Below, piece after piece: positions 33,902-45,069 of a stretch of 64,000 bases of DNA; the stretch's first letter is position 1, and each line of letters begins with the position of its first letter. Position numbers and translations under genes: made by a program. Source of the stretch: Elmis aenea (lineage: Eukaryota; Arthropoda; Insecta; Coleoptera; Elmidae). The DNA lies in NCBI GenBank assembly GCA_947652605.1, contig OX393578.1:41111470-41175469 (forward strand), written 5' to 3'. The notes under the pieces are model-generated. The model had not been told where the DNA came from. It was given only the letters and a program-made list of their open reading frames with translations, and searched no databases.

Positions 33902-35102
33902 ATGTACGCCCGGGGCGCGTTTTGTGCCAAAGGAATCTCCTTGAATGATCTCTGGTCAGGATCCTGGGGACCAAGCTTTATCAAGGATACAATGGCAAGG
34001 GACAGGTTTCGTCAGATTATCAGATTTCTTCGCTTTGACGAAAAAAAGAACCGATCCCAGCGCCTTCCTGATAATAAGTTTGCCCTTGTATCCGAATTAT
34101 GGGACAAATTTGTAGAGAACTGCATACGGTGCTATCGGCCTAGTGAAAATGTGACAATCGACGAGCAACTTCTCCCAAGTAAAGCAAGATGTAGGTTCAC
34201 TCAATTCATGGGTAACAAACCCGACAAGTACGGGATCAAGTTTTGGATTGCTGCTGAAGTGGAGTCCAAGTACGGAGTACGTTTGCAATGCACTACCGTA
34301 CCTTAGAAAAGATGATGCTCGTCTGACGAATCAACCTTTAGGTTTTAGATGAATATGTTGTCCTACGTCTTATGGAGCCGTTCCTAAATCAGGGAAGAAA
34401 TGTCACTACTGACATTTTTTTACATCTCTTCAGCTTGCGCGGAAGCTACAAGAGAAGAAAACGTTATTGGTAGGAACGATGAATAAAATAAAGAGGGAGG
34501 TTCCAGATAAAATGAAGCAGTCTAATGGAGAACTGCACTCCACCATTATTCTGAGACCTTAAGGAGAACCCAACTGCACTATGACGGTGTATCAAGGAAA
34601 AAAGAAAAAGAATGTCATCCTTCTCAGCACCCTCCATCAAGAAATATCAGTGGGCAAGGAAGGTAAAATGAAACCGGAAACTGTGACGTTTTATAACTCC
34701 ACTAAGTACGGAGTAGATGTAATGGATCAAATGGCCAGAAAATATACCACTAAAGCGGCAAGCAGAAGATGGCCAATGCATGTTTTTTTATAATGTTTTG
34801 GATTTGGCGGCTATAAATGCTTGGGTACTATACAAAAAAGTTACAAAAAAGAAAATAAAAAGAAGGTCTTTATTCTTCAACTGGCAACAGAACTCAGAAA
34901 AGGTCTAATAAATGAAAAGGAGACTGAAAAAAAACAAGAAGAAAACCTGGAGGAAGTGGCCGAATCAAGCAAGAAAAGGAAAAAGTGTCAGGTAGGCCAG
35001 TGCAAAGGGAACAAAACTCTAGACAGCTGTGTTAAATGTCAGAAACGAGTTTGCGGTAAGTGCGTCAAAAAGACAGAAAAGAAATGTGTCAAGTGCGCTT
35101 AA
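33902..35102 (+). pseudogene. piggyBac-type transposase, N-truncated and frameshifted
   Basis: The first frame (33902-34306, 134 codons) has GISLNDLWS, MARDRFRQIIRFLRFDE (31-47), VTIDEQLLPSKARCRFTQFM (84-103, including the first catalytic Asp) and NKPDKYGIKFW. Homology then continues in other frames: LPYLRKDDAR, an in-frame TGA, LMEPFLNQGRNVTTD near 34370, KLQEKKTLLVGTMNK near 34440, a TAA near 34560, then TVTFYNSTKYGVDVMDQMAR (34581-34793). A run of seven T near 34786 causes a shift before NVLDLAAINAWVLYKK, and the Cys-rich zinc domain (CVKCQKRVCGKCVKK) ends at 35102. The N-terminal region is missing. Three or more frameshifts and two stops make it inactive. Confidence 0.92.
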
Positions 35103-35357
35103 ATTAACTTTGTATAGATTCAGACGTTAATTTTAGAAAACCTTTCATAAATACTTTAATAAAATAATGTAATGTAACATTATCTATGTGGAATAAAATA
35201 TATTAATAAATAGATAAAATATATGAATAGAATAAAATTAAGTTGTAATGCATTAGTAATTGCCTTGTTTCAATACATTTCTTATGGGAGGTCAATATGA
35301 CCCCTCCCGCTGTTCTAGGTGTAGCCGATATTCCGCTGTTCTAGTGTTATACCTTAA
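35103..35357 (+). mobile_element. probable 3' terminal region of the piggyBac element
   Basis: After the transposase stop, a GGGAGGTC...GACCCCTCCC hairpin (35287-35309) and two direct copies of CCGCTGTTCTAG (35310-35321 with one more base, 35332-35343) lead to TTAA at 35354-35357. Subterminal repeats before a TTAA are usual for piggyBac elements. No matching left end is visible upstream of the truncated gene, so the boundary is inferred. Confidence 0.5.
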
Positions 35358-35540
35358 ATCTCACCTATAAAACGCTCAAACTGGAATTCATTTTAGCTCG
35401 CTAAAACGGGGGTATCTCTTATATTTGCAAACTCCAAAATATGCCATTTTTAGTACTAAATAAGCGCACGTACAGCTGTGTGACATTGTTGCAAGACACA
35501 TTCGCACTCTTGGCAACAGCATTGCATGACCGCGTCTCAC

Positions 35541-36520
35541 CAGGGAAGGTCACGATATGGTGTCGCTAGAATCTGATCAAGGCTGTGTTTATTGCATCAA
35601 GAACATCGAAACTAAATGTTTTGCAGAGTTATACGTGCCACTGGCCATCTCCTTCGGAAAAATAGGGGGAAAACTAAAAAGTTGAATAATAGAGGTAATT
35701 TTTGGGATCGCGTTGGCCAGGAAATCGTCAGAGATAAAATCGAAATTCTTCTATTTACCAATTCACGCAAGTAAAATGGTGCAAAGATTTTGAAATAGTA
35801 TATTATATACCAAGGTAGAGAAGTCAACTTCTCTACCGTGGTGTATATACTATTTTTTTCACTACTAGTAAGACAAACCCATTTATGTTATGCACGCACT
35901 TTCTAACCTAAAATATAAAAAGTTAAGTACCTATCTATTCTATAGAAATATTGAATCTGCGTGTTACTCATCTTGCTAAATCACTATTGTTATTAAAAAA
36001 CATTGTTTTTAAGCGATGGTTTCATCTAAAATACTGACATTATTAAAACTTTTCTTTTTTACGTTGTGTCAATCGACCGTGTGGATATTGACAACCGTCA
36101 TTTATTTCGGCGCGAAAGTCGTGTTATTTAAATACACCAAAGTTTTTAAAATTAAATTAATTTATTTAAACAACGTTTTAAATGCTAAAATACCAATAAA
36201 GAGAATTTCTCCATCATACTAAATCGTCCTATAATTTTTTTTTCTTTAAAACTACAACAGCATTATCAAAAAATATAAATTTGTTCATTATTCACCAGTG
36301 GTTAATAATGAAAAATTGTTTACCTGTAACCATGCATAGGTAGAGAAATTGAATTTCACGGCATTCTAATATACGTCATAATGCTACGCTATATTACTAG
36401 TAGTGAAAAAAACACTTTAACGGTTCCGGAGAAAAACGTCAAAAACGAAACCCTGCCAAAGCGCTATGATTTGAGAAGTTGCTGATTCATGTCAAACCTT
36501 CCAGTCTATACCTTACTGAC
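35541..36520. mobile_element. palindromic MITE family B copy 2, interrupted by an insertion
   Basis: CAGGGAAGGTCACGATATGG (35541-35560), GCTAGAATCTGATCAAGGCT and CCACTGGCCATCTCC follow the left arm of the element at 17564-18214. At about 35795 the match stops. It resumes near 36416 with TTAACGGTTCCGGAGAAAAA and GAAACCCTGCCAAAGCGC, corresponding to 17821-17875. No right arm follows. Confidence 0.7.
35797..36411. mobile_element. insertion of about 615 bp inside family B copy 2
   Basis: The boundaries come from comparison with the uninterrupted copy at 17564-18214. The left end begins with an almost perfect hairpin (TAGTATATTATATACCA...GTGTATATACTA around CTTCTCTACC, 35797-35856). CACTACTAGTA (35861-35871) is inverted as TACTAGTAGTG (36395-36405), and GGTAGAGAAATTGAATTTC lies near 36339. 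A 68-codon frame (36016-36222) contains a hydrophobic run, but I do not recognise it. The element type is unknown. Confidence 0.55.
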
Positions 36521-37088
36521 TTGTCAGAATACTTTTGACTTGCGCATCTCTTGCTGCCTGAATTAAAATATCTATCCAATATTCTTGCCGACTTAGTAAT
36601 GAATTTTATTGCTTGGAACAAGCATCTATGGTCTGCAAAACCTGCCTCGATGGTAAAATGTATGGTTATGAAGCTGATAAATATGAGTATGAACTACCAA
36701 TTGTTTAATATTTGCTGGAAAATTTTTTATTATTTATTACATAAAAAGATTCCTATTTGACTAATTTTGTTAAAAAGTTTAACTTTTGTTAGAGTTTTTA
36801 AAAGATGATGAGGACATATTTCCTCAAAAACATTCAAAAAGAGTTTCATTCGCATTGTTAGGTACGCTATTTTTTGTATATTAATGGTAATCATCTTTAT
36901 CTTTTTTATTTTTTATACATCTTCATTTAAAGCTAATACACCCTTTATGAATTAATTACTTTTTGCATTAAAAGTCAATTTTATTTATTTAAAAATTGGT
37001 GGTTTTTAAAAAAGTTAAATATTTTTTTTTCACAATGCATAGAAGAGGGATTGGACTAAATTATTGTAAAAACTGGCATAGCTTATAC
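36521..37088. other. AT-rich non-coding DNA
   Basis: Nothing recognised. Confidence 0.45.
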
Positions 37089-37295
37089 CAGGGCTGTCCA
37101 ACTGGCGGCTTGTTGGCCACACTGCCCGCGAAAGAACTTTTGTGGCCCCCAAACACCTTACAAAAAATCATGCAACTTAACGATATATACATAAAATTTC
37201 GCATTTCGCCTGTTAGAATTACACTCAATAGTGGCCCGCTAAAACTTTTGAGAACAAAAAATGGCCGGCACTTATATAGAAGTTGGACAGCCCTG
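37089..37295. mobile_element. hAT MITE (CAGGGCTGTCCAACT ends)
   Basis: CAGGGCTGTCCAACT (37089-37103) is the exact reverse complement of AGTTGGACAGCCCTG (37281-37295). Flanking CTTATAC and TTTATAC (7 bp each, one mismatch) fit a slightly eroded 8-bp hAT duplication. Internal TGGCCAC/GTGGCCC words are usual for such MITEs. The 105-codon frame spanning it (36996-37313) crosses both borders and is not a gene. Confidence 0.87.
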
Positions 37296-37299
37296 TTTA

Positions 37300-38075
37300 T
37301 ACTATTATCTTAATCCATGTTAATAATTTATGATATCGAATAATTAAAAAATCTACATCATCTTCTTGAGCTGATCAAAAAATCATCAGCAAGAATGTTT
37401 AGTTATTTGGGTAAGAGTAAAGTTTTTGAAAATATTGAAGATATTACACGTTGACAGTGCGTACTTTGGTATGCATAAGGCTTTTAAATTTTTAAAGAAA
37501 TGTTTTAGGCAACTTAAAGATTAATTTTGTGTAATAATCGTTTACAAATCTTAATCAGATCAGAGAAGAAACCAGTCAGCCAACATTTTTTTTTTACATG
37601 CTCTACCAGCTATTGAAATAATTCAGGTCCTTTAATATTTTCAACTTGACTAATATTGTTTAAATCGGTTGTAAACAACCTACCTACCTGTTTAACAAAA
37701 TGCAAAATAGAAATAGTTTACCAACAGTTTTATGTCAATATATAAGACATTTTTTTATTGTAGTGCAATGTTTATTAAGCTAAGTTTAATAGTTATTAAA
37801 AGATCTGGACCATACACATATAATACAAATGTACCTATCATAAATACGGAACCTTTTAAAACACCTTTCCCTTACTTTTTTACTTTGTCATAAAACAAAA
37901 TTTATTTAGCCTAAAATTAAATTACCTACGATTTTACTTTGTATTTTACGTATCTTAATCAGAATTTCCAATTATTCACTAATTGCAATGTTGAACAATA
38001 CGAGAAGTATCAACGTTTAAATTTAATTAGTTTCACTCTGTTTTTGTTTGGATATGCTATACATCGTTTAGATAA
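37300..38075. other. AT-rich non-coding DNA
   Basis: Nothing recognised except a short direct repeat (GATATGCTATACATCGTTTA / GATAAGCTATACATTCTCAA) at 38051-38090. Confidence 0.45.
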
Positions 38076-38105
38076 GCTATACATTCTCAATATAACAAGA
38101 CACTG

Positions 38106-38258
38106 ATGATGCACAGTTTCTCTCTGAGGGAGTTGCACAAAGTTTTCATTGAATTAGACGATTTCCAACATTATGTTAGCGAAACATTTGACAGAGCACA
38201 ACAAGCGGATCGTTACAAATTAGGAAACACGGAAGTATTTACACGTGAAGATTTGTAA
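38106..38258 (+). CDS. small ORF with coding-like composition, function unknown
   Basis: The 50-codon frame from ATGATG at 38106 to TAA (38256-38258) reads MMHSFSLRELHKVFIELDDF, QHYVSETFDRAQQADRYKLG, NTEVFTREDL. The frame is open upstream to 38076. The composition is mixed, acidic and amphipathic, unlike the Lys/Asn/Ile/Phe-rich noise frames of this AT-rich window, and GC content rises here. I do not recognise the family. It could be one exon of a host gene, a fragment of a mobile-element protein or a retrocopy piece. No splice or polyadenylation signal clearly brackets it. Confidence 0.35.
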   Translation: MMHSFSLRELHKVFIELDDFQHYVSETFDRAQQADRYKLGNTEVFTREDL

Positions 38259-39168
38259 CAAAACTGATAAAACTATAAATCACATTAACACAGAATTGCC
38301 TAAATTTTTTAAGTGATTCATTTATTAAAACAATACAATTATTTAAAATCAGTTTTTTTGTAAAGAATCTCTTGTACAAGTTTCGAGACTCTCGTTTCGT
38401 CATCAGTAGCAATCTTTAAATAAATAAGATTTTTAATCAAACTTTTATATTAGTAAATAAAATGTATATAATAATAAATATAATTTTCCTTGAAATATTA
38501 TTTATTTATTTTTACGGTATATTCAAGTTGTACATATAGAAACATTCCCAAAAGTAATTGAAGTTGAATGAATTACCTGAAGCGATAAAAAATTATTTGT
38601 AATAATTTGTCTCGTTTTATCTAACGGTGAAATCTATTCGTAATAAAATAAAAAACAATACAGTCACGAATTTAATTTCAGTTTCCGTTAGCGAACAGTT
38701 ATCAGCTTTATCGGTGGCAACGAAAGGTTTAACATTTTGGTTAGGGATAAGCGAGCTTAATAATACAATATTCAAATTATATTTAGATCATTAGCTCTGA
38801 TACCTTTAAGCTCTTGGATAAATATGGTCGTATTCCAAAGAGATATTTCTATAATTGTCCGAATAACATACAAACGTTTTAACACATTTTAAAGTGGTAT
38901 AGATACCATAAAATAATATATGTTTGTTTAAGTTTTGTTGTTAGTGGTTTATATTTAAACTCATAATAACATGTTAATAATTACCAGTAACATTGATAAC
39001 TTTTATCTCTGAAAGAGAATGAGATCCGTAAAGTTAATCATAGGTTTGTAGTTCACTTGTACCGGATTGTACGAAAAAATGTTTGTTTATGCACATCCGG
39101 TTAATTAGTTACCGACAATTTTAAATCGGGGGATAAATAAAATCAAACACGCAAACATCTGTTTATGC
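38259..39168. other. AT-rich non-coding DNA
   Basis: No gene seen. On the minus strand near 38375-38405 lie CTGATGA and CTCGAAAC words resembling hammerhead ribozyme core elements, but they do not fold into a proper core (see rejected list). Confidence 0.45.
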
Positions 39169-39176
39169 CATTCAAC

Positions 39177-39573
39177 CAGAGATGGAAAGTCGAAGTCGGG
39201 AGTCGGGAGTCGGGAGTCGGGAGTCGGGAGTCGGGAGTCGGGAGTCGGGAGTCGGGAGTCGAGGAATCTCGACTTCTTAAAGAAGTCGGGAGTCGGAAAA
39301 ATTATCGACCTCCGACTCTGATTTAGTTTTTATTAAGGACGACAGAACCAAAACGAAAACAAAAAAGCCGATTTTTTTTAAGTACAGAAACGTAAACGAC
39401 ATTTTTTTTTAGTTTAAAATGGAAACAATATTGAAATGATTTAATATCGGTTTTCCTTGATGTTATCCAGTGTAATGCATTAATGAAAGAAGTCGGGAGT
39501 CGGAGTCGGTTTAAATAATACCGACTCCGAGAGGAGAGAGTCACTCAGACTTTCTGCCGAGTTCCAATCCCTG
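39177..39573. mobile_element. hAT-like MITE carrying a G-rich minisatellite
   Basis: CAGAGATGGAAAGTCG (39177-39192) and CGAGTTCCAATCCCTG (39558-39573) are degenerate inverted ends. Flanks CATTCAAC (39169-39176) and CAATTAAC (39574-39581) match at 6 of 8. The left part holds nine perfect GGGAGTC units (39198-39260). Further GGGAGTCGG copies lie near 39286 and 39493, and CCGACTCC near 39523. There is no coding; the 73-codon frame at 39323-39544 is spurious. Confidence 0.75.
39198..39260 (+). repeat. (GGGAGTC)9 minisatellite
   Basis: Nine uninterrupted 7-bp units. Each GGG run is separated by four bases, a spacing compatible with G-quadruplex formation on this strand. Confidence 0.95.
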
Positions 39574-39581
39574 CAATTAAC

Positions 39582-40371
39582 TATCAATAATTGTATTTAA
39601 TTTGGAAAACGAGAGTTAAGTTAAGTTTAATTTATAATCAATACTATAATAACCGTTTTAAATTAAATATTACTAATTGTTAGTTACAAATAGGATTCGC
39701 CAATTAAAAGACCCACTAAAATAGCCGAAATTGAATATTATGTTGCAATTACGTAATAATAATAAATTAAATAAAGTTAATATTGCTCAAAAGACCGTTT
39801 TAATTACCTGTATAAATTGTTTGTGTGCAATTGCTATTTCAGCTAAATTTAATAATTAAGTAATATACTTTCAGAAACAAATGAAAATTTACTTATGTGA
39901 GTTATTAATTCATGGCTTGCTTAATTTTTTTCTACAAAATCGTTTTTTAATGTTAAACCCGTCAAATTTCAAAATAAATGTATCATATGGCACATCATTG
40001 AAAAGAGAAAAAAATAAGCTCTCGAATGATACTAAAATCAACTATGGTTTGCATTTAAAAAAGTTTATGCTGTATCTCGTAAAGTATGCAATATTAAAAA
40101 AAATTATTGCCGCCATTTTATAGCGATCAAAAATATCTACCACTTTTGTTAAGAACTTTTTTTGCTATATCACATAGCAACTGAGATAAATTCATGTAAA
40201 AAAATGCCACATTTTTTGTTTTTCATCAATATCAAATTAGCCTTGATTTTTTTTCAAAAACAAAAGCATCCCTGTATTGCTCTATGAAGTAGGTAACTTT
40301 TGTCCCATTTGACCGACCTTGTATCTATTACGGTTTAAAAGTTACCCATGGTGAGCCTCGAATTCTGGACA
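39582..40371. other. AT-rich non-coding DNA
   Basis: An 80-codon frame (39881-40123) is typical low-complexity noise. A degenerate terminus ACCTTGTA near 40316-40323 may belong to a MITE around the following palindrome. Confidence 0.4.
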
Positions 40372-40816
40372 CTAGCCAAACAACATTTTTGGCTCTTTTC
40401 AAAAATTTTAAATATCTCGCTTAAACGAAAAGATAGAAAAAGCTTTCCAAACATTTTTTGCCTGGTTTTTGGTCCTTAATAAGATGGCGATGTTTAATTT
40501 TTTTTTACTCATACTATTATTGATATATTACACCTAACTTTCTTATTTTAAATGGCAACCATAGTTGGCTTTGACATGAATCGAAAGCTTATTTTTTGCG
40601 CTTTTCAAAAATACATAATTTGCTATGGTTGCCATTTAAGTTAAGAAAGTTAGGTGTAATATATCAGTATTAATATGAGAAAAAAACAATTGAACAACGC
40701 TATCTTATTAAGCACAAAAAATCATGCCAAAAATGTCTTTAAAGTTTTGCTCTATCTTTTCGTTTAAGCGAGATATTTAACGTTTTTGAAAAGTGCCATA
40801 AATCGGTTTTTGGCTA
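40372..40816. repeat. palindromic element
   Basis: The arms pair from AGCCAAACAACATTTTTGGC at about 40374 to AAATCGGTTTTTGGCT at about 40800-40815, including ATCTCGCTTAAACGAAAAGA against TCTTTTCGTTTAAGCGAGAT and TGGCAACCATAG against CTATGGTTGCCA near the centre (about 40595). ACCCTGTATG (40931) and CACCCTGTACTG (40959) just to the right look like MITE termini, so the palindrome may sit inside a larger, eroded element. Confidence 0.7.
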
Positions 40817-40974
40817 TATTTCGAAAATTAAAAAAGATATCAAAAATCTGTTTACGGCAATAAATTTCTCTCAAAAAAATAAATCAAGACTACGTACTTA
40901 GTTTTTTCTATCTCTGATAATAACCGAGATACCCTGTATGGGCATCGAAAATAGGCCACCCTGTACTGTGTGTA

Positions 40975-42140
40975 CAGTAAGTTTACTGCTTTTAATGTCA
41001 TCGGCGTTTTAAATAAAACTACTTCTGCTAACTCAATTTCAACGAATTTCAAGCACGTTTCATTATGTAAAATAAGGGTTTGTGGAGTATGTGTTGAATT
41101 AACTCCGCCTACGCAATGAAAAGCGGTTCAACGTTCCCTAGCCTCACTTCTTACGCACAGCCATCACCAACTAATTTCATGGAGCTTTCGAAGCAGTTCT
41201 GAATTCAGTTTATGTACTTAAGTTTAATATATTAATGTATTTATATGTTTTCGTGGTAAAGTAACAAATGAGAGAATATACATTGTTTTTCGGTATCATT
41301 TATCCATTAAACGAAATAAAATAAAGATGTGGGTTTTAATGTAGGCGTTTTGAAGTTAAAATCTATATTTAGTAACATTATATTGTTACCTAAAAGCGAT
41401 TCATTCATGCGAAAAACATTATATACAATAGGTTGGAGATATATAATTGTATTTTACGATTAAAATTTAAGGACTGGTTTTTCTATTGGTTAATGTTATT
41501 AAATAAAATGAAGTGCATGGCATCCGTTGTCACTTTCAACCGTACTGATTAGCAATTGTTCTCTGCTTTTCTTATTTTCGTTGTATAGTTAGGGTTGAAA
41601 TAATTAACCCGATTTTATGGTTGCTTTGGTTTCGCTGTAGAAGTCGAATATTGGTTAATTTGAAGTGAGCCTAGAGACTACACTCGAATATGCGTTATGG
41701 ATATTTTTTTAAATAAATATAAGCGTTTGTCTTTGGTTTTATGCATACATATACCGTAATGCTCGACTGTACCAATTGTTTTTAAAGCTACATGTAAACA
41801 ATTTTTTTTTACTAGGATAGAAGCTAGCCCTAATCATTAGGTCATATGATTGCAAACGTTTATAAAAAAAATTGGTAAAACAAAATTGAAAATGTTTCAA
41901 TGTGTTTGCTTGATCAGAATGAATGTTTTGAATAGCTAAAAAGAATTATGAAATTATTTTAATTTTTAACCATAAAATTTTATTAATGAACCTCAAATCC
42001 TGGATTTTCTAAAAATAATGCTTTTAAATTAGCTGTGTGACAATAATCTCTGTTTAATGTCATTAAATACAAAAGCAAATAAATTACTTTTAAAGCCGTT
42101 TTATGATCACAAAGTCTTACAAAAAGGTTGGAAACCACTG
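40975..42140. other. AT-rich non-coding DNA with a solitary hAT-like end
   Basis: GGTTGGAAACCACTG at 42126-42140 looks like the right end of a hAT MITE, but I cannot pair it with a left end. Nothing else was recognised. Confidence 0.4.
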
Positions 42141-42220
42141 GCTTAGAACTATGCACCAAAAATAGATATATCATATCCTTAAGAACCTAAACTTATACTA
42201 TCAGTACTAAATGCCTTTCT

Positions 42221-42657
42221 GTGCCGCTCAGGGGGCCTTGAAAGGTTTTTAGAGGGCCGCGAAAATTGTATAGAACGTTTTTACTTTTTATAATATTGAA
42301 ATATTTTGAAACAATTATTTTTTACTCTTAATTTTACTTATTTCAAACTTGTATTGTTTTGTATTAGTAATACGAATGCTACAGTGTAAATGCAGTGCAG
42401 ATACTACTAACGAGTGAACAAATTCAATAACAAAAAAATTCAAATTAAGCGACTCCTATCCAAAATAAAGAATTCAACTAGCAACTTACTATTATATATG
42501 CTCATACTATTACTTCTGTACTATATCGAAGAGTTATCTTGTTTGATTCGTATAAGATAAAACATAATGGTTATTATCATTACTAGAAAGTAGGGGGCTG
42601 CGAAAATATTTTAGGATATTTAGGGGGCCGCTACTACAAAAAAGTTAAGAACCACTG
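42221..42657. mobile_element. degenerate hAT-like MITE
   Basis: The right end AAAAAAGTTAAGAACCACTG (to 42657) is a standard hAT terminus. Words AGGGGGCC and GGGCCGCGAAAATT near 42229-42270 mirror the AGGGGGCTGCGAAAAT and AGGGGGCCGCTAC words near 42592 and 42631. The left terminus is eroded and no duplication was found. Confidence 0.5.
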
Positions 42658-45069
42658 ACCTTCTGGAAACTACACCGTAATCCTCACAACATGCTTGATG
42701 TTAATCAAACATCCGGCTAAAGTGCCATGTTTATTTAAATAAATCCAGAATCCATGTTTACTCGTCAAGGGTATATTCGCATCATTTATAAGCGTAGTCT
42801 GGATCAGCCTCAACTGTTTATCCATGGAATAGGCAACCTTCTGTAAACGTAATAACTTCATTAAGGCTCAACGAGAACGGATGTCTGTAACCACAAAACC
42901 TTTCTTCGCAAGTCGTTATTTATTCAGTGTACAACAGAATGCATGAGGTACGTGTACCATATAATATATTAAAACCGTCATTTAGAAGAATTAAAGGAGA
43001 TACTCCTGGTAAAAAAGAATATAAAAGCAGCACCGACCTTGTAGTTTACAAGACTGTGTGCAAAATATTAGAGCAGAGTCTTATTCCACAAAAAGAACAT
43101 AACTAATGTGTCTTTATTAATATTTTTTTAAAGATACACCAACCCTTTGTTCAAAAATTGCAGTATTAAATTAATTTTTTTGGCTCTTTCAGAAGAGCAT
43201 TCAGTTATGACCTTATGACATAATCAAACACAAGCTATTTCCTATTTATAAAATTCTTATCACTGAAAACTCTTGTTGGGTTGATTAAATAATTTTTTTA
43301 TTTTCCTTTTGAAAAAAACGTTGCAGTTGGTGCCACTGCAATTAGTGTAGTTAATAATATTTTCAATACTACAGCAACGTTTGAGTCCATATTTTGTTTT
43401 CGACAATTCTAGGGCTTGTTTTTCAATATCTTTAAGAGCTTCTCTAATCTGTTTTTTTATTTTACAAGGCTTTCGTAAAAGTCACAAATTAAAGACTAAC
43501 ATTCGGATCTTACAATAATCTGCTGACAACGTTTAATCTGTTCAATATCATACCCCATATTGTTACTAAAAAAAAACAAATTTTACTCTATTTAATATTA
43601 TAGTGAATTCCATTGCTACCAATTGCATTTTTTTTCTCGAAATGCAAAGGTAAGCAAGTAAAATCTGTTAAAGTATTTTGATTGGACCATGTACTACGGT
43701 TCCTTTAAATCACGGGCTTCCAGCATTTGCCTATTTTGCCTAGACGTAAAAACAGCTTTACATTGCATAAGTTTTGTACACTTGTTGCTTAAAAAATAAC
43801 ATTGTTTTTACTGACGGGCGAAGGCGAGACTGTGTGCAGTTGCGTCCTTCGCACCTAGATCAGGCCGGCTCTGAAAACGAAAAAGATACGTTTTTTAACA
43901 AATCAGGTAACTCTTTTTACACGTAAAAGCCATTACACAACTAAACTAAAGAGAAGATAAAAGAGATTTAGTCGAATGGTTTCCAAACTTTCCCGGCTTC
44001 GTATTATTTTATCTTTATTGATGGCAGTTTGCAACCAATTTTCTATACATATAGCAAGAGTGTCGAGTTTCTTTGATCAATATCGAAACAAGGGGTAGAT
44101 AATAAAACAGTGTATCGCGACTCGCGTCATAGGAAGTTTAAGGTTACCATTTCGGTGTCGGTTGTACCTTGTTAAACGTTTCGCTTTCCTGCAAGTTACA
44201 CAACCGTTACGAATTATCCAAAGTTGGAAGCCCTCCATCTCAGGGGACCACAAACTCGCCACAGTAAACGTACTTTCTGAAAACGCTCGGCATATGATGC
44301 CTGCGAATATTTCTTGAGCGCCACAATTTCACATAAGTTGTTTGCGGATAAACGAACGGTGAAAGAGAAAAATATACGTGAGATGGATATTTCATCAAGT
44401 TTCTGATGAAGAATCATAAATTTTGCGAAGTATTTAGATGCAGCTGCTATAGAGTAATAAAACTAAATGAAATGTTTCTTTGCGTTCGTTTATTGCATTT
44501 TATGAATCTGCCTGCGGTGGATATTCTAATTAAAGCTTGGCTTACCATTAAAATATTTGAAATGCTTAGGACACAATAATGGGCTTCCAAATGAGACCAA
44601 ATCGTTACAATTCGTTATTTACGAGATCTTTTATTGCAAGAGCGTTTTAGGCGCCTTAGCAATCTGAGAATTGCTATTCAATATTATTATATGAATGAAT
44701 ATACGGGGTATTACGTTTTCAAATAAAGATAATGGGATCTCGAAAACCAGTTAGATAAAAGACTGATTAAATTATTAGTAAAGCAGTTAGTTTTTTTTTT
44801 CTATTACTTAAATTATTGGTACTAGTCTAGAAAGACTAACCTACAATTTTTTTCTAAAATTCTTAAAGACTAGATATTTTTTCAAGATGTCACCATTGGT
44901 CTTCCTTAGTTTCTAACATCCCCAGACCTGAACTCCATAAGTCCAGACAAGCTTTAGGATTGGTTTTCACAGTAGTAACTTATTATGCAAAGACCATTGT
45001 GATTTTCTTCCAATCAAAAGTTCATTTTTTTTTTTTTAAGATCAAGTTTTTTCTTTTTTTTTTTGTGTT
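42658..45069. other. AT-rich non-coding DNA; one weak coding-like stretch
   Basis: On the minus strand from about 43485 to 43255 a frame stays open for roughly 70 codons without an ATG: KKQIREALKDIEKQALELSK then KRCCSIENIINYTNCSGTNC and FFKRKIKKLF. Cys spacing and mixed composition are suggestive, but I recognise no family and see no clear splice sites. GATCAGGCCGGCTCTG (about 43859-43874) resembles a hAT right end, and GGTTTCCAAACTT (43979-43991) a left end. A tatacgggGT-like MITE terminus is near 44700. Confidence 0.35.

Noticed and set aside
36996..37313. 105-codon plus-strand ORF
   Set aside because: It spans both ends of the hAT MITE at 37089-37295, so it is made of transposon plus random flank.
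38370..38410. Possible hammerhead ribozyme on the minus strand (CTGATGA and GAAAC core words)
   Set aside because: The two core words are present, but the bases next to them (C after CTGATGA and C before GAAAC) cannot close stem II, and no NUH cleavage site follows the putative stem III. The resemblance is partial at best.
43974..44235. Possible hAT MITE (GGTTTCCAAACTT left, AAAGTTGGAAGCC right)
   Set aside because: The right side matches the inverted left end poorly and no 8-bp duplication is visible.
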